From assembly GCF_000308755.1 (NCBI RefSeq), contig NZ_BAGF01000041.1, positions 124,001-188,000 on the forward strand: a DNA stretch of 64,000 nt, written 5' to 3'. The position numbers were made by a program, and so were the translations under genes. The stretch's first letter is position 1. The number at the start of each line of letters is the position of its first letter. The stretch is from Nocardia pneumoniae NBRC 100136 (GTDB taxonomy: Bacteria > Actinomycetota > Actinomycetes > Mycobacteriales > Mycobacteriaceae). Below, one piece after another: positions 50,094 to 59,291 of this stretch. Under the pieces are notes generated by a model. That model worked only from the letters and a program-made list of their open reading frames with translations, was not told the origin of the DNA and did not search any database.

Positions 50094-51890
50094 TCAGCCG
50101 GACGTCGCCTGACCGAGCACGCCGGAGGCTTGCCGCTCGGCGGCGTAGGCCCGCCAGGAATCGGCCTCGGCGTGTTTGCCCTGCTGGTCCAGCAGATCGG
50201 CGAGTCCGGCCATGGCGCGAGGTTCGCCGCGGTCGGCGGCGGTGCGCCACCAGGATTCGGCCCCGGCCGGATCACCGTGCCGGTACCGGACCATCCCGAG
50301 TTCGTACGCGGCGCCCGCGTGCCCGGACTCGGCGGCCTGTGCCCACAGGCCACAGGCCTGTTCTTCCTCCCCCATGGTGGACATGGCGACGCCGAGATCA
50401 TAGAGCGCGCCGCGATAGCCGGGGTCGCTCGACTGGCTGGTCACGGTCACGGGCCGCGGCGGATCGACTGCCGCGGAACGTTCGCCGAGCTGCGGTGGCG
50501 ACGGCGGATCGCTCGCGGTATCCGGAACCGGTGGGTTGGCGGCGGGGCTTGTCGTTCCTGCTGGTGGTCGCGTGTTCTGAGGCGACGGGCCGGAAGCGGG
50601 GTGGGTCGTATTCGTCGCGCTCGGCATGGTCGCTGGCAGCGGGCCCAGCAAACGCTGAGGCACGCCCGCGGGATGCGGGTTCAACGCGTGTGGGCTCGGT
50701 GCCGAATCCCAGGGATACGTCGCGGGGTGTGTCGCGACCGGCGGGCCGAAAGGAGGGTCCGAAGCATCCGCGGGGCTGGAAACCGTGCGCGGGGTGTCCG
50801 TTACTGGAGGTGCGGCCAGCGGGTTGGGAGCGTCGACCGGTGGTAGCCGCGGGACTTCCGGTGCGGAGGGCGTGGGCGCGGGTTCCGGGGCGGAACCAGT
50901 GCCCGGGTCATCTGCTGCGGGCTGAGTGTTCGGTGTGCTGGAGGCTGACGAGGAATCTGCCGCGGAGTGTGTGTTCGTCAGCAGTGGACCGGCAGCGTGG
51001 AGCGGGTGGGGGCCTAGGTGTGGCGGATCCACTGGGGATAACGTGTCGCCGCCTATCGAGCCGGGGCCAGAAGGCGGAGCTTCCTCGGCGGGCCGAGCGG
51101 CCCGTGACGACTGCAGATTTGTAAAGAGCCTGCCCGCGCGTCGGGCCGAGGCCGACTGTCCGTTGGCGGGTGGGTGGCCATTCCCGGCCTGAGCGGAGTC
51201 GGCCGCGGCCGGACCGGCGGTAGCGGTGGATGCACCTACCGGTGGAGCAGCGTCGATGCGGGGAACCGGCATCGTCGGCGCGTCAGGAGGACCTTCGGTG
51301 GACGCGGACGGAGCTGTTGGGGCGCTCACGGCCATCGGTGTCGTCGCGGGCGCGTTCGTGACGGGCGCCTCCGGCGCGACGACCGTGGGAGCGGTCGACA
51401 CCTCCACAACCAGGTTGGCGAAGTTCGGTGGCCCCTCGCCGATGCTGCACCACAAGACGACTCGCCCCTCGGGCCGGTGCTCGACGACGATGCCGTAATT
51501 GCCGGTCCAGGACTTCTGGGTGCCGAATTCGTCCACCCATACCGGGGTGAGAGTCACCAGTGCGCTCGGGGCCGTCGGCGTCACGCGGAAGCCGACGCCC
51601 TCGGCGAGTGCGTCGCTCCACGCGTCGACTCCGGCCAGCGACCGTCCGTGCAAGTCCACATAGCCGTCGACGACGGATAGACCGATCCCCAGCCCGCGCA
51701 GCCCGGCGGGCGGCGCCGCGGAAAGCATTGTCACCGTGACGGTCGTGGGCGAAGGGCCGATCTGCTCGGTGTACATCGGGTACACCGAGCTGCCGTGCCA
51801 GCGGATCGGATCCGCGCTCTGATAGCGCGCGGCCAGCGGGAGCTCTTCGGATGAATTCCGGGCAGCCCATGACGAATACGCATCATTCAT
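50094..51890 (-). CDS. Pro/Ala-rich protein with C-terminal Sel1/TPR repeats
   Basis: The 598-residue protein has three parts. An N-terminal globular domain of ~170 residues shows beta-rich character (VTLTPVWVDEFGTQKSWTGN; GRVVLWCSIGEGPPNFANLV). A linker of ~300 residues rich in Pro, Ala, Ser and Thr follows. The end has two to three Sel1-like repeats (GALYDLGVAMSTMGEEEQAC; AGAAYELGMVRYRHGDPAGA; PRAMAGLADLLDQQGKHAEA). No membrane segment or signal peptide is seen. It is downstream of the membrane kinase gene on the same strand and could be a scaffold or substrate of it; that is only contextual. Confidence 0.75.
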   Translation of the reverse strand: MNDAYSSWAARNSSEELPLAARYQSADPIRWHGSSVYPMYTEQIGPSPTTVTVTMLSAAPPAGLRGLGIGLSVVDGYVDLHGRSLAGVDAWSDALAEGVGFRVTPTAPSALVTLTPVWVDEFGTQKSWTGNYGIVVEHRPEGRVVLWCSIGEGPPNFANLVVEVSTAPTVVAPEAPVTNAPATTPMAVSAPTAPSASTEGPPDAPTMPVPRIDAAPPVGASTATAGPAAADSAQAGNGHPPANGQSASARRAGRLFTNLQSSRAARPAEEAPPSGPGSIGGDTLSPVDPPHLGPHPLHAAGPLLTNTHSAADSSSASSTPNTQPAADDPGTGSAPEPAPTPSAPEVPRLPPVDAPNPLAAPPVTDTPRTVSSPADASDPPFGPPVATHPATYPWDSAPSPHALNPHPAGVPQRLLGPLPATMPSATNTTHPASGPSPQNTRPPAGTTSPAANPPVPDTASDPPSPPQLGERSAAVDPPRPVTVTSQSSDPGYRGALYDLGVAMSTMGEEEQACGLWAQAAESGHAGAAYELGMVRYRHGDPAGAESWWRTAADRGEPRAMAGLADLLDQQGKHAEADSWRAYAAERQASGVLGQATSG

Positions 51891-52134
51891 GCTCGCGCCC
51901 GCCTTTCCGCCCGATCCCGACCGCCGCCCCCGCGCCGGGCGGCCAGCGTCTACCGTACTAGCCGCGATCCGGCGCCGCGCCGCTATCCCCTGGCGCTCGG
52001 CAACCCCCTGCGGGACAACGCCTGCGACGAGTCACTCGACGGTCCAGCCGAGGTCGGCACGGGCTCCCGGCGTCGCGCGGTATGCGATCTGTCGTGCACC
52101 CCGGGTCCGCACCGGCGTCGAGGCGCGACTCCGG

Positions 52135-54390
52135 CTATCGACGTGACGCGGCTAGGCGTTCCAACGCGGCAAGGTCCTTTTCCAGCATCCGGAACAGCCA
52201 GTACACGCCGACGAACGCCAGCGCACTACCGACACACAGCGCCCGCAGCGGCACGATCACGGCGGGAATGTCCTCCGGCGGAATGAAGGTCACGCCTGCG
52301 ACGCCGAGCAGCGGCACCGCGGCGGCGACCGCCAGGAAGTAGGTGCTGGTCGCATCGAGTCGCAGCAGGCGATGCGCGTCCTCGGCGCCGATACCACCAT
52401 GCGGCAGGAACATCGGATACAGCGACCGCACCGCGTAGAAGGTCACCAGGAAGTAGGGGTAGGCCATCGCGATGGCGCCGCACACGATCTGGTTGACGAA
52501 GAAATGAACGTAGGACGCAGCGGTGATCTGGTTGCCGGACACCTGCACCGACACCGGGACCACGATGCCCGAGATCACCCACAGCGTGAAGCAGGTGAGC
52601 ACACTGCGGCTGCCGAGTCGCAGCGTGTTTGCTCTGGCCTCGGCGAGTGCCTTCTGGTCATATGACCCACCCTTTCGCAGCCCGTGCGCGATCGACCAGA
52701 GTCCGGCGAGCAGCAGATTGGTGACGACGAAGCCGATCAGGAAGCATACGACAGCGCTCGCGAACGCGATCTGATCGAAGCGAAGCCGTGCCTGCGGGTC
52801 GAGTTTGTCGATGATCAGCGTGCGATGGTGGTTGAAGCTGTAGAGGATCGCCAGCACGTTCGGCACGGCGATGGCCAGCACCATGATCGGGTGCATCAGC
52901 AGACGGGAGCGCAGGCGCCAACTGCTGGGCGGCGGATCGACGAGGTCGCGGGCGCGGGCATCGAGGCACACCGCCAACTGCTGGGCCATGTCGGCGCCGG
53001 ACGGCCAACGGTTGGCCGGTTCCGGGTCGAGCGCCCGAACCAGGGCGCGTCGCAAGGCCTCCGGGCAATCCGGCGGCAGATCCGCGTAGGGCAGTGCCTC
53101 CGGGCTGTGGGATCGGCGCTCCAGCATCCCGTCCAGCGCGGTACGGTCACCGCCGGTCACCGCGTCATCGTCGAAGGGTTTGCGGCCGGTGAGCAACTCC
53201 CAGAGCACGACGGCCAAGGCGAACAGATCGCTGCGGGTGTCGAGATCTCCGGCCGAGGTCGGCAGGTCCGGGTGCACCGCGGCGAGTTGCTCGGGTGACA
53301 TGTATGCCAGCGAGCCCCCGAAGTAGGCGACCGGGCTGTCGCCGGAGACGTTGCCGCTGAAGCTGATATTGAAATCGGCGAGCTTGGGCACGCCTTCGGC
53401 GGTGAGCAGGACGTTGGCCGGTTTCACGTCGCGGTGCAGCACGCCCGCCCGGCCCGCGTAGTCCAGCGCGTCGGCCAGACGGCGCCCGAGCCACGCCACG
53501 GTCTCCGGCCACGACAAACCGGCCAACTCCGCCCGCACCGGCGATTCAGTGGGGCGGATCTCGCCTTTCGCGGCGAGCACCTCGTCGATGACCTCCAGTA
53601 GCAGCGCACCGCCCCGCTGCGCCTGCGGCGTCGCGCGGACCCGCTCGAGCACGGTTAACAGCGTGCCGCCAGGCACATACTGCATGTACAGCAGTCGCAG
53701 TTTGCGGCTCGCCAGCACACGCTGGTCGAAGACCCGCACGATGTAGTCGTGGTCGAGCTGGGCCAGTGTCTGCGGTTCCGCGCCCTTGTCGTGGGAGATC
53801 TTCACCGCGACCAGTCGCTGCATCGACCGCTGCCGAGCCAGGAAGACCCGGGCGAAGGCGCCGCGGCCGAGATCGGTCATCAGGTCGAAGTCATCGATCT
53901 TCTGGCCGGGCTCGAGGTCGTCGAGGTTCGCCGGTTCGGTCGCGCCGGTGAGCAGTGTGCTGTGGTAATCGTGGGTCGCGAGCATCTCCGAGAGCTGGTC
54001 GGCTTGCTCGGGGTAGGCGGCGGTGTACTCGGCGACGTCGACCGATCCGCCCGCGTGCCTGCGGACGTGGAATTCCTCGTAGATCAGGTCCGGCGGCAGC
54101 GGCCAGGTGCGTAGTTCCGGCAGGTCCTCGACGTAGTCGGCCAGCCGTTTCGGCGCGGCTCCTCGGCCCCATCGGTTGGCCAGGTCGACCTTGATCAGCT
54201 CGATCAGCGAGACCCGGCGGATCGCGGGGGAGTCGGGCAAGTAGGCGGCCAGATCCGGCGGTGCCGCGGCCGTGCGCCACGCGTCGGCGAAGCGCTCCAC
54301 CACCTCGGCGACGCCGGTGCCCCGCGAGCCCACCGGCGAGCGGTCGGATGCGACCGTCGCCCCTGGAACCGCCGGGGCAGGCTGCGCCAT
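52135..54390 (-). CDS. Transmembrane serine/threonine protein kinase with DFN motif
   Basis: The 751-residue protein has an N-terminal ~150-residue helical region (ERFADAWRTA, PPDLAAYLPD, VDVAEYTAAYPEQADQLSEM). A kinase domain follows with glycine loop LGRGAFARVFLA, VAVKIS, catalytic VLHRDVKPANVLL, metal motif KLADFNISF, AYMSPEQLA and LFALAVVLWELLTGRKPF. The C-terminal ~250 residues contain about six membrane helices. The usual DFG is DFN, which keeps the Asp but changes loop flexibility. The N-terminal region resembles the one in front of many planctomycete kinases. The target is unknown. Confidence 0.88.
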   Translation of the reverse strand: MAQPAPAVPGATVASDRSPVGSRGTGVAEVVERFADAWRTAAAPPDLAAYLPDSPAIRRVSLIELIKVDLANRWGRGAAPKRLADYVEDLPELRTWPLPPDLIYEEFHVRRHAGGSVDVAEYTAAYPEQADQLSEMLATHDYHSTLLTGATEPANLDDLEPGQKIDDFDLMTDLGRGAFARVFLARQRSMQRLVAVKISHDKGAEPQTLAQLDHDYIVRVFDQRVLASRKLRLLYMQYVPGGTLLTVLERVRATPQAQRGGALLLEVIDEVLAAKGEIRPTESPVRAELAGLSWPETVAWLGRRLADALDYAGRAGVLHRDVKPANVLLTAEGVPKLADFNISFSGNVSGDSPVAYFGGSLAYMSPEQLAAVHPDLPTSAGDLDTRSDLFALAVVLWELLTGRKPFDDDAVTGGDRTALDGMLERRSHSPEALPYADLPPDCPEALRRALVRALDPEPANRWPSGADMAQQLAVCLDARARDLVDPPPSSWRLRSRLLMHPIMVLAIAVPNVLAILYSFNHHRTLIIDKLDPQARLRFDQIAFASAVVCFLIGFVVTNLLLAGLWSIAHGLRKGGSYDQKALAEARANTLRLGSRSVLTCFTLWVISGIVVPVSVQVSGNQITAASYVHFFVNQIVCGAIAMAYPYFLVTFYAVRSLYPMFLPHGGIGAEDAHRLLRLDATSTYFLAVAAAVPLLGVAGVTFIPPEDIPAVIVPLRALCVGSALAFVGVYWLFRMLEKDLAALERLAASRR

Positions 54391-54592
54391 GCGGGCATCG
54401 TATCGCCGCCGTCGTCGGGGAACCGTCCGTTCGGCGGGGATCCGGTCCCGCCCGGCCCCCGGGCATCGGGGTCGCCGCCTCGAACTTCTCGTTGTCGGTC
54501 TCTTCGCACGACTCGACCACGTCCTCGGCCTGGACTCGGTCTGCGTACTTCGCGGCCATACGCCCGGCCGGTAGGACCGGTCGCGCGGAGCG

Positions 54593-55309
54593 TCACGCCG
54601 GGAGTCGCGACACCCAGGCGGGCTGCCCGTCGACGAGGCCGAGCTCGAATTGCTCGGGAGCGTCGAGCACGGCGCTGAGCTGCCGATGGGCTTGCTCGGC
54701 CGAGATTTCCGCGGGGAAGCGAATGTATTCCAGGGTGGCGCCCGGTATCCGGGCGTGGAATCGGTACCGGAATTCGACCTGGCCCGCGTAGGTCAGCGCG
54801 ATGCGCCCCTGCCAGTCGATGTCATGCTTGCCGTCCGCGCGCCGGGTGAACGACACCTCCTGACCTGCGACCGAGTCGTGCCCGAGCAGGTAGATGTTGA
54901 ACGCCAGGCATTCGACGTCGTCCGCGTCGGCCAAGGGGAGTGGATCGACGGTGAGACGTTGCGGCTGTTGTGATTTCAACAGGAAGGGACGGCCGGGAAC
55001 TGCGGCGCGCAGCCCGGTGCCTTCGTCCTCGCCCCAGTACGTGGACGACAACGTGCACCGGTGATAGTTCTGCCACACGATCGGCGACAGCCAGTCCTCG
55101 ATGTCACTGTCGTTGTCGCGGTGGTCCTCGGGCCAGTGCTCGGCGTCGTAGTCGGCGGACCGCAGATGCAGATCGAACCAAAGGCCACCCGCCTGGTCCA
55201 TGCGGCCCGTCCACGCGAATTCCTCGATCGCGTGCCCGTCGGGCCAGGGATTTCCAGGGAACACAATTCTCCCGGCGGGCGAAACAGGTGCCAGGTCGGT
55301 CCTTTCCAT
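54593..55309 (-). CDS. Hypothetical protein
   Basis: The 238-residue protein (ATG at 55309, MERTDLAPVSPAGRIVFPGN) is acidic, soluble and rich in aromatic residues (AEHWPEDHRDNDSDIEDWLS; WQNYHRCTLSSTYWGEDEG; DIDWQGRIALTYAGQVEF). It looks like a beta-rich single-domain protein. I do not recognise the family. The longer open frame upstream has no domain character. It is 202 bp upstream of the kinase gene on the same strand and may be functionally linked. Confidence 0.65.
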   Translation of the reverse strand: MERTDLAPVSPAGRIVFPGNPWPDGHAIEEFAWTGRMDQAGGLWFDLHLRSADYDAEHWPEDHRDNDSDIEDWLSPIVWQNYHRCTLSSTYWGEDEGTGLRAAVPGRPFLLKSQQPQRLTVDPLPLADADDVECLAFNIYLLGHDSVAGQEVSFTRRADGKHDIDWQGRIALTYAGQVEFRYRFHARIPGATLEYIRFPAEISAEQAHRQLSAVLDAPEQFELGLVDGQPAWVSRLPA

Positions 55310-55388
55310 GCCGACAAACCCTAGCGACCCGGGCCGACAAACTCGACATGCCAAAGCGGGGAACCCGCCCTCGGCGTAGCGGATCGCT

Positions 55389-56951
55389 TCAGACGACGGC
55401 GGGCGCCTCTGTCTCCGGCTCGCCGGCGGGCGGCTCGTCAACCGTCCGCTTCGGACCGGTGAACCAGGTCCGCGCCGACGCAAGCCACCAGACCCCGATC
55501 GCACCCACCACCCCGACCAGGGCCAGCGGCGCGTAGTTGACGGTGTTCCAGGTGAATTCGGGGTGCCAAGGGTAACCGCGAGCGTCGGTGGGGAGGATGA
55601 ACAAGCAGCTGATCACCGCGATCCAGATCAGTGCGACCACACCGACCGGGCGATACCACGCCCCGAGTTGCCATGGACCGGTGCGGAATCGCGCGCCGTG
55701 GCGCTGCCGCAGCAGGATCGGGATGCCGTAGGCGATGTACAGGCCGATGGTCGCTACCGAGGTGGCGGCCGCGTATGCGGTCGGCGCGTTCGGCGCGGGC
55801 ACCAGCATCGACGGAATCAGCAGCAGGAAGGCGAAGAACGAGATGAACAGCACCGCGTGCACCGGCACTTTCCGCGCCGAAAGCCTCGACCAGAGCTTCG
55901 CACCCGGCACCGCGCCGTCGCGCGCGAACGCGAACAGCATGCGCGAGGCCGAGGTCACCGAGGCGTATCCGCAGAACAATTGCGCCACCGCCGCGATCAC
56001 CAGCAGCAGGCCCGACCAGAACCCGTTCAGCGAGTGCTCCAGGATGTAGATCACCGGATAGCCGCTGTTCTGCTCCGGATCGAGTGCCTCGTCGAGATTG
56101 GGGATCGCGAACGTCACCGCCAGGATGAGGAGATATCCGGCGATCGCCGACGCGATGATCGTGTTGATGATGCCCTTCGCCGCCATGCGGGACGCATCGT
56201 GCGTCTCCTCCGACATGTGCGCGGACGCGTCGTAGCCGGTGAACGTGTATTGCGCGTGCAGCAGGCCGAGCAGGAAACTGAACGCGACCCCGCCGAACCC
56301 GATCGCGCTGTTGTCGACCGTTTCGGTGAAGACGAATCCGACGCTCTGGTGGTGTTTCGCGCCGAAACCGAGCACGACGACGAAGACCACCACACCGCCG
56401 ACGTGCCACCACGCCGACACATTGTTGATCACCGCCGACAGGTGCGGGCCGATCGCGTTCAGTACGGCGTGCAGAACCAGGATCGCGGCGAACACTCCGA
56501 AAATGGCCGTGCGGTCGGTGCCGATGTCGATGCCGATGACGTTCAGCACGACGGTGGTGAAGATCGCCGCGCCGTAGTCGATCGCCGCGGTGACCGCGAT
56601 CTGACCGATCAGGTTGAACCAGCCGGTGAACCACCCCCACACCGGACCGCCCAGCTCCGCGGCCCACCAGTACAACCCGCCCGAGGTCGGGTAGGCGGAA
56701 GCCAGCTCCGCCATGGCGAGCCCGACGAACAGCACCATGATCGAGACCAGGGGCCATCCCCACGCCATGGTGATCGGCCCGCCGTTGGCCAATCCGATCC
56801 CATAACTGGCCAATCCACCGGTGAGGATGGACACGATGGTGAAGCTGATGGCGAAATTCGAAAACCCCGACCAGGTTCTGGCCAGTTCCTGCTTATAGCC
56901 GAGTTCGGCGAGCCGACGTTCGTCGTCGGAGGAGGATCGGGTCTCGGTCAT
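55389..56951 (-). CDS. APC-family amino acid/amine permease
   Basis: The 520-residue protein has about twelve membrane helices and the APC marks ARTWSGFSNFAISFTIVSIL, GGLYWWAAELGGPVWGWFTG, FTGYDASAHMSEETHDASRM and GYASVTSASRMLFAFARDGA. These features place it in the GabP/BAT1-like group that imports GABA, choline or related amines. The substrate cannot be fixed. It diverges from the CoA-disulfide-reductase-like gene. Confidence 0.88.
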   Translation of the reverse strand: MTETRSSSDDERRLAELGYKQELARTWSGFSNFAISFTIVSILTGGLASYGIGLANGGPITMAWGWPLVSIMVLFVGLAMAELASAYPTSGGLYWWAAELGGPVWGWFTGWFNLIGQIAVTAAIDYGAAIFTTVVLNVIGIDIGTDRTAIFGVFAAILVLHAVLNAIGPHLSAVINNVSAWWHVGGVVVFVVVLGFGAKHHQSVGFVFTETVDNSAIGFGGVAFSFLLGLLHAQYTFTGYDASAHMSEETHDASRMAAKGIINTIIASAIAGYLLILAVTFAIPNLDEALDPEQNSGYPVIYILEHSLNGFWSGLLLVIAAVAQLFCGYASVTSASRMLFAFARDGAVPGAKLWSRLSARKVPVHAVLFISFFAFLLLIPSMLVPAPNAPTAYAAATSVATIGLYIAYGIPILLRQRHGARFRTGPWQLGAWYRPVGVVALIWIAVISCLFILPTDARGYPWHPEFTWNTVNYAPLALVGVVGAIGVWWLASARTWFTGPKRTVDEPPAGEPETEAPAVV

Positions 56952-57092
56952 GTGTGCTCCCGGGTGAAAACGCTGCCCTCATACCGCGTTTGCCAGAAGA
57001 TCAGTGTGAATTAGTCGCGGGTCGGCCGCACGGCAACCAGGAAATTCGCGAAACACCGGCCGCGGCGCCCGCCGCGTACGCACCGAAGTAGC

Positions 57093-58475
57093 GTGAAGAC
57101 CATGGGCGAGCGACTGGTCGTCATCGGTGGTGACGCGACAGGGATGTCGGCGGCCTCGCAGGCACGCCGGATGAAGGACGCGAGCGCACTGGAGATCGTG
57201 GTGTTCGAGCGCGGCGGTTTCGCGTCGTTCTCAGCCTGCGGCATTCCCTACTGGGTCGGCGGCCACGTCCTCGACCGCGACGCCCTGATCGCGCGCACGC
57301 CCGAGGAACATCGCTCCCGGGACATCGACCTGCGGATGCGGACCGAGGTGACCGAGATCGACATCGACGCGGGCCGGGTGCGTTTCCGCGACGGCGATAC
57401 CGGGGTCGAGGCATCGATGACCTACGACCACCTGGTGATCGCCACCGGCGCCCGGCCGGTCCGGCCACCGCTGCCGGGCATCGACGCGGGCGGCGTGCAC
57501 GGCGTGCAAACGCTCGACGACGGCCAGGCACTGTTGGAGACCTTGGAGCGGACGCGCGGAAACCGCGCCGTGGTGGTCGGCGCGGGCTATATCGGCGTCG
57601 AAATGGCGGAGGCCCTGATCCGGCGCGGCTACGACGTCACGATGGTCAACCGCGGCGCCGAGCCGATGTCCACCCTCGATCCGGACATGGGCGCCAAGGT
57701 CCGCGACGCGATGTGCGGCATGGGCATCAAGGTCGTCGGCAATGCGGAGGTCTCCGAGATCCGGACCGCAGACGACGGCCGGATCACCGCGGTGGTGACC
57801 GACACCGCGGAGTACCCGGCGGACGTCGTGGTGCTCGGCATCGGTGTACGCCCCGAGACGGAACTGGCCCGTGCCGCGGGGCTGCCGCTGGGCGTGCACG
57901 GTGGATTGCTCACCGATCTCGCCATGCGGGTGCGCGGGCACGAGAACATCTGGGCGGGCGGCGATTGCGTCGAGGTGCTGGATCTGGTCTCCGGCCGGGA
58001 ACGCCATATTCCGCTCGGCACGCACGCCAACAAGCACGGCCAGATCATCGGAGCGGGCATCGGCGGGGGATACGCCACCTTCCCCGGAGTCGTCGGCACC
58101 TCGGTGAGCAAGGTATGCGACCTGGAGGTGGCGCGAACGGGTCTGCGGGAGAAGGACGCCAGGGCGGCAGGCCTGCAGTACGTGACGGTCACCATCGAAT
58201 CCACCAGCCGCTCCGGCTATTACCCGGGCGCGGAACCGATGACGGTGAAAATGCTCGCCGAGCGCCGAACGGGGCGGCTGCTCGGCGTGCAGATCGTCGG
58301 ACGCGAAGGCGCTGGCAAACGCGTCGACATCGCGGCGGTGGCGCTGACCGCCAGGATGACCGTCGAGCAGATGACGGTGTTGGATCTCGGCTACGCGCCG
58401 CCGTTCTCGCCGGTGTGGGATCCGGTCCTGGTGGCGGCCCGCAAAGCGGTGAGCGCCGTCCGCGAACGGGGGTGA
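57093..58475 (+). CDS. FAD-dependent disulfide reductase (CoA-disulfide-reductase-like)
   Basis: The 460-residue flavoprotein has VVIGGDATGMSAASQARR for FAD, a single redox Cys in SFSACGIPYWVGG (compare SFxNCGLPY of CoA-disulfide reductases), the NAD(P) motif VVVGAGYIGVEMAEAL, IWAGGDCVEVLD for FAD and a C-terminal dimer domain (LQYVTVTIESTSRSGYYPGA). It probably reduces a low-molecular-weight disulfide or persulfide with NAD(P)H. No rhodanese domain is fused. GTG at 57093 or ATG at 57102 are both possible starts. Confidence 0.85.
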   Translation: MKTMGERLVVIGGDATGMSAASQARRMKDASALEIVVFERGGFASFSACGIPYWVGGHVLDRDALIARTPEEHRSRDIDLRMRTEVTEIDIDAGRVRFRDGDTGVEASMTYDHLVIATGARPVRPPLPGIDAGGVHGVQTLDDGQALLETLERTRGNRAVVVGAGYIGVEMAEALIRRGYDVTMVNRGAEPMSTLDPDMGAKVRDAMCGMGIKVVGNAEVSEIRTADDGRITAVVTDTAEYPADVVVLGIGVRPETELARAAGLPLGVHGGLLTDLAMRVRGHENIWAGGDCVEVLDLVSGRERHIPLGTHANKHGQIIGAGIGGGYATFPGVVGTSVSKVCDLEVARTGLREKDARAAGLQYVTVTIESTSRSGYYPGAEPMTVKMLAERRTGRLLGVQIVGREGAGKRVDIAAVALTARMTVEQMTVLDLGYAPPFSPVWDPVLVAARKAVSAVRERG

Positions 58476-58493
58476 TGCCACCCTCTGCGGCCG

Positions 58494-59123
58494 TCAGCGC
58501 GCCGCCGTCGACTTTCCGAGCTGGGTGCGGACGACGCGCAGATCGGCGACGAACGCCGCGTAGGCCTCCGCGCGGTCGGGTGCACGCAGCACCGCCGAGG
58601 GGTGCACTGTGGCGACGACTCGATAGTCCTCGGCCTCGATCACCTCGCCGCGTTGTGCGCTGACCTTGAACGAGGGGCCCAGCACCGCCTGCGCGGCGAT
58701 CGCGCCGAGGCACACCACCAAACGGGGCCGCAGCAGGTCGAGTTCGGCATCCAGCCACGCCGAGCAGGCGACCACCTCGGTGCGTCCTGGTGTCTTGTGG
58801 ATCCGTCGTTTGCCGCGCTCGACGAATTTGAAGTGCTTGACCGCGTTGGTCACGTAGACCGCGTCACGGTCGATATCGGCTTCCGCCAGCGCGCGGTCGA
58901 GCAACCGTCCGGCCGGACCCACGAACGGCTGACCGAGCACGTCCTCCTGATCGCCGGGCTGCTCGCCGATCACGACGACGTCCGCGTCCGCGGGACCCGC
59001 GCCGAACACCGTCTGGGTGGCGTGCCGGTACAGATCGCACCCTCGGCAATGGCAGGCGGCCTCACGCAGCCGCGCCAGATCCGCGCCCTCCGGGACGAAC
59101 TCCGCGGCGCCGGGCGCCTTCAT
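58494..59123 (-). CDS. udgX: Uracil-DNA glycosylase family protein UdgX
   Basis: The 209-residue protein has the family-4-like motif GEQPGDQED (residues 53-61), four cysteines suited to an Fe-S cluster (CRGC at 26-29, C120 and one near 137), VTNAVKHFKF, and the insertion KRRIH at 105-109. That insertion and its His109 are the hallmarks of UdgX, which binds uracil in DNA and becomes covalently attached through that histidine. ATVHPSAVLRAPDR is the leucine-loop side. It should act in DNA uracil repair or protection. Confidence 0.92.
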   Translation of the reverse strand: MKAPGAAEFVPEGADLARLREAACHCRGCDLYRHATQTVFGAGPADADVVVIGEQPGDQEDVLGQPFVGPAGRLLDRALAEADIDRDAVYVTNAVKHFKFVERGKRRIHKTPGRTEVVACSAWLDAELDLLRPRLVVCLGAIAAQAVLGPSFKVSAQRGEVIEAEDYRVVATVHPSAVLRAPDRAEAYAAFVADLRVVRTQLGKSTAAR

Positions 59124-59254
59124 CGCCCCTCGCCTCCCGCGTCGACCGGGATCGGGACCGTCATCTGCCGACCTCCTCTGCTGCCTCGGGCTGGTGGTGG
59201 CATACCCGTTTCCGGGGCCTTCACGCGACGAGCGCTACCGGACCGTGCCACGTG

Positions 59255-59283
59255 CTGAACCCGCGGAGATAGGTCGGTATAGT
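59255..59283 (+). promoter_or_regulatory. Candidate promoter of the GT87 gene
   Basis: CTGAAC and TATAGT are 17 nt apart, with a predicted start within a few bases of the ATG at 59292. The transcript would be leaderless, in line with the missing ribosome site. Confidence 0.45.
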
Positions 59284-59291
59284 CGCCGCGG

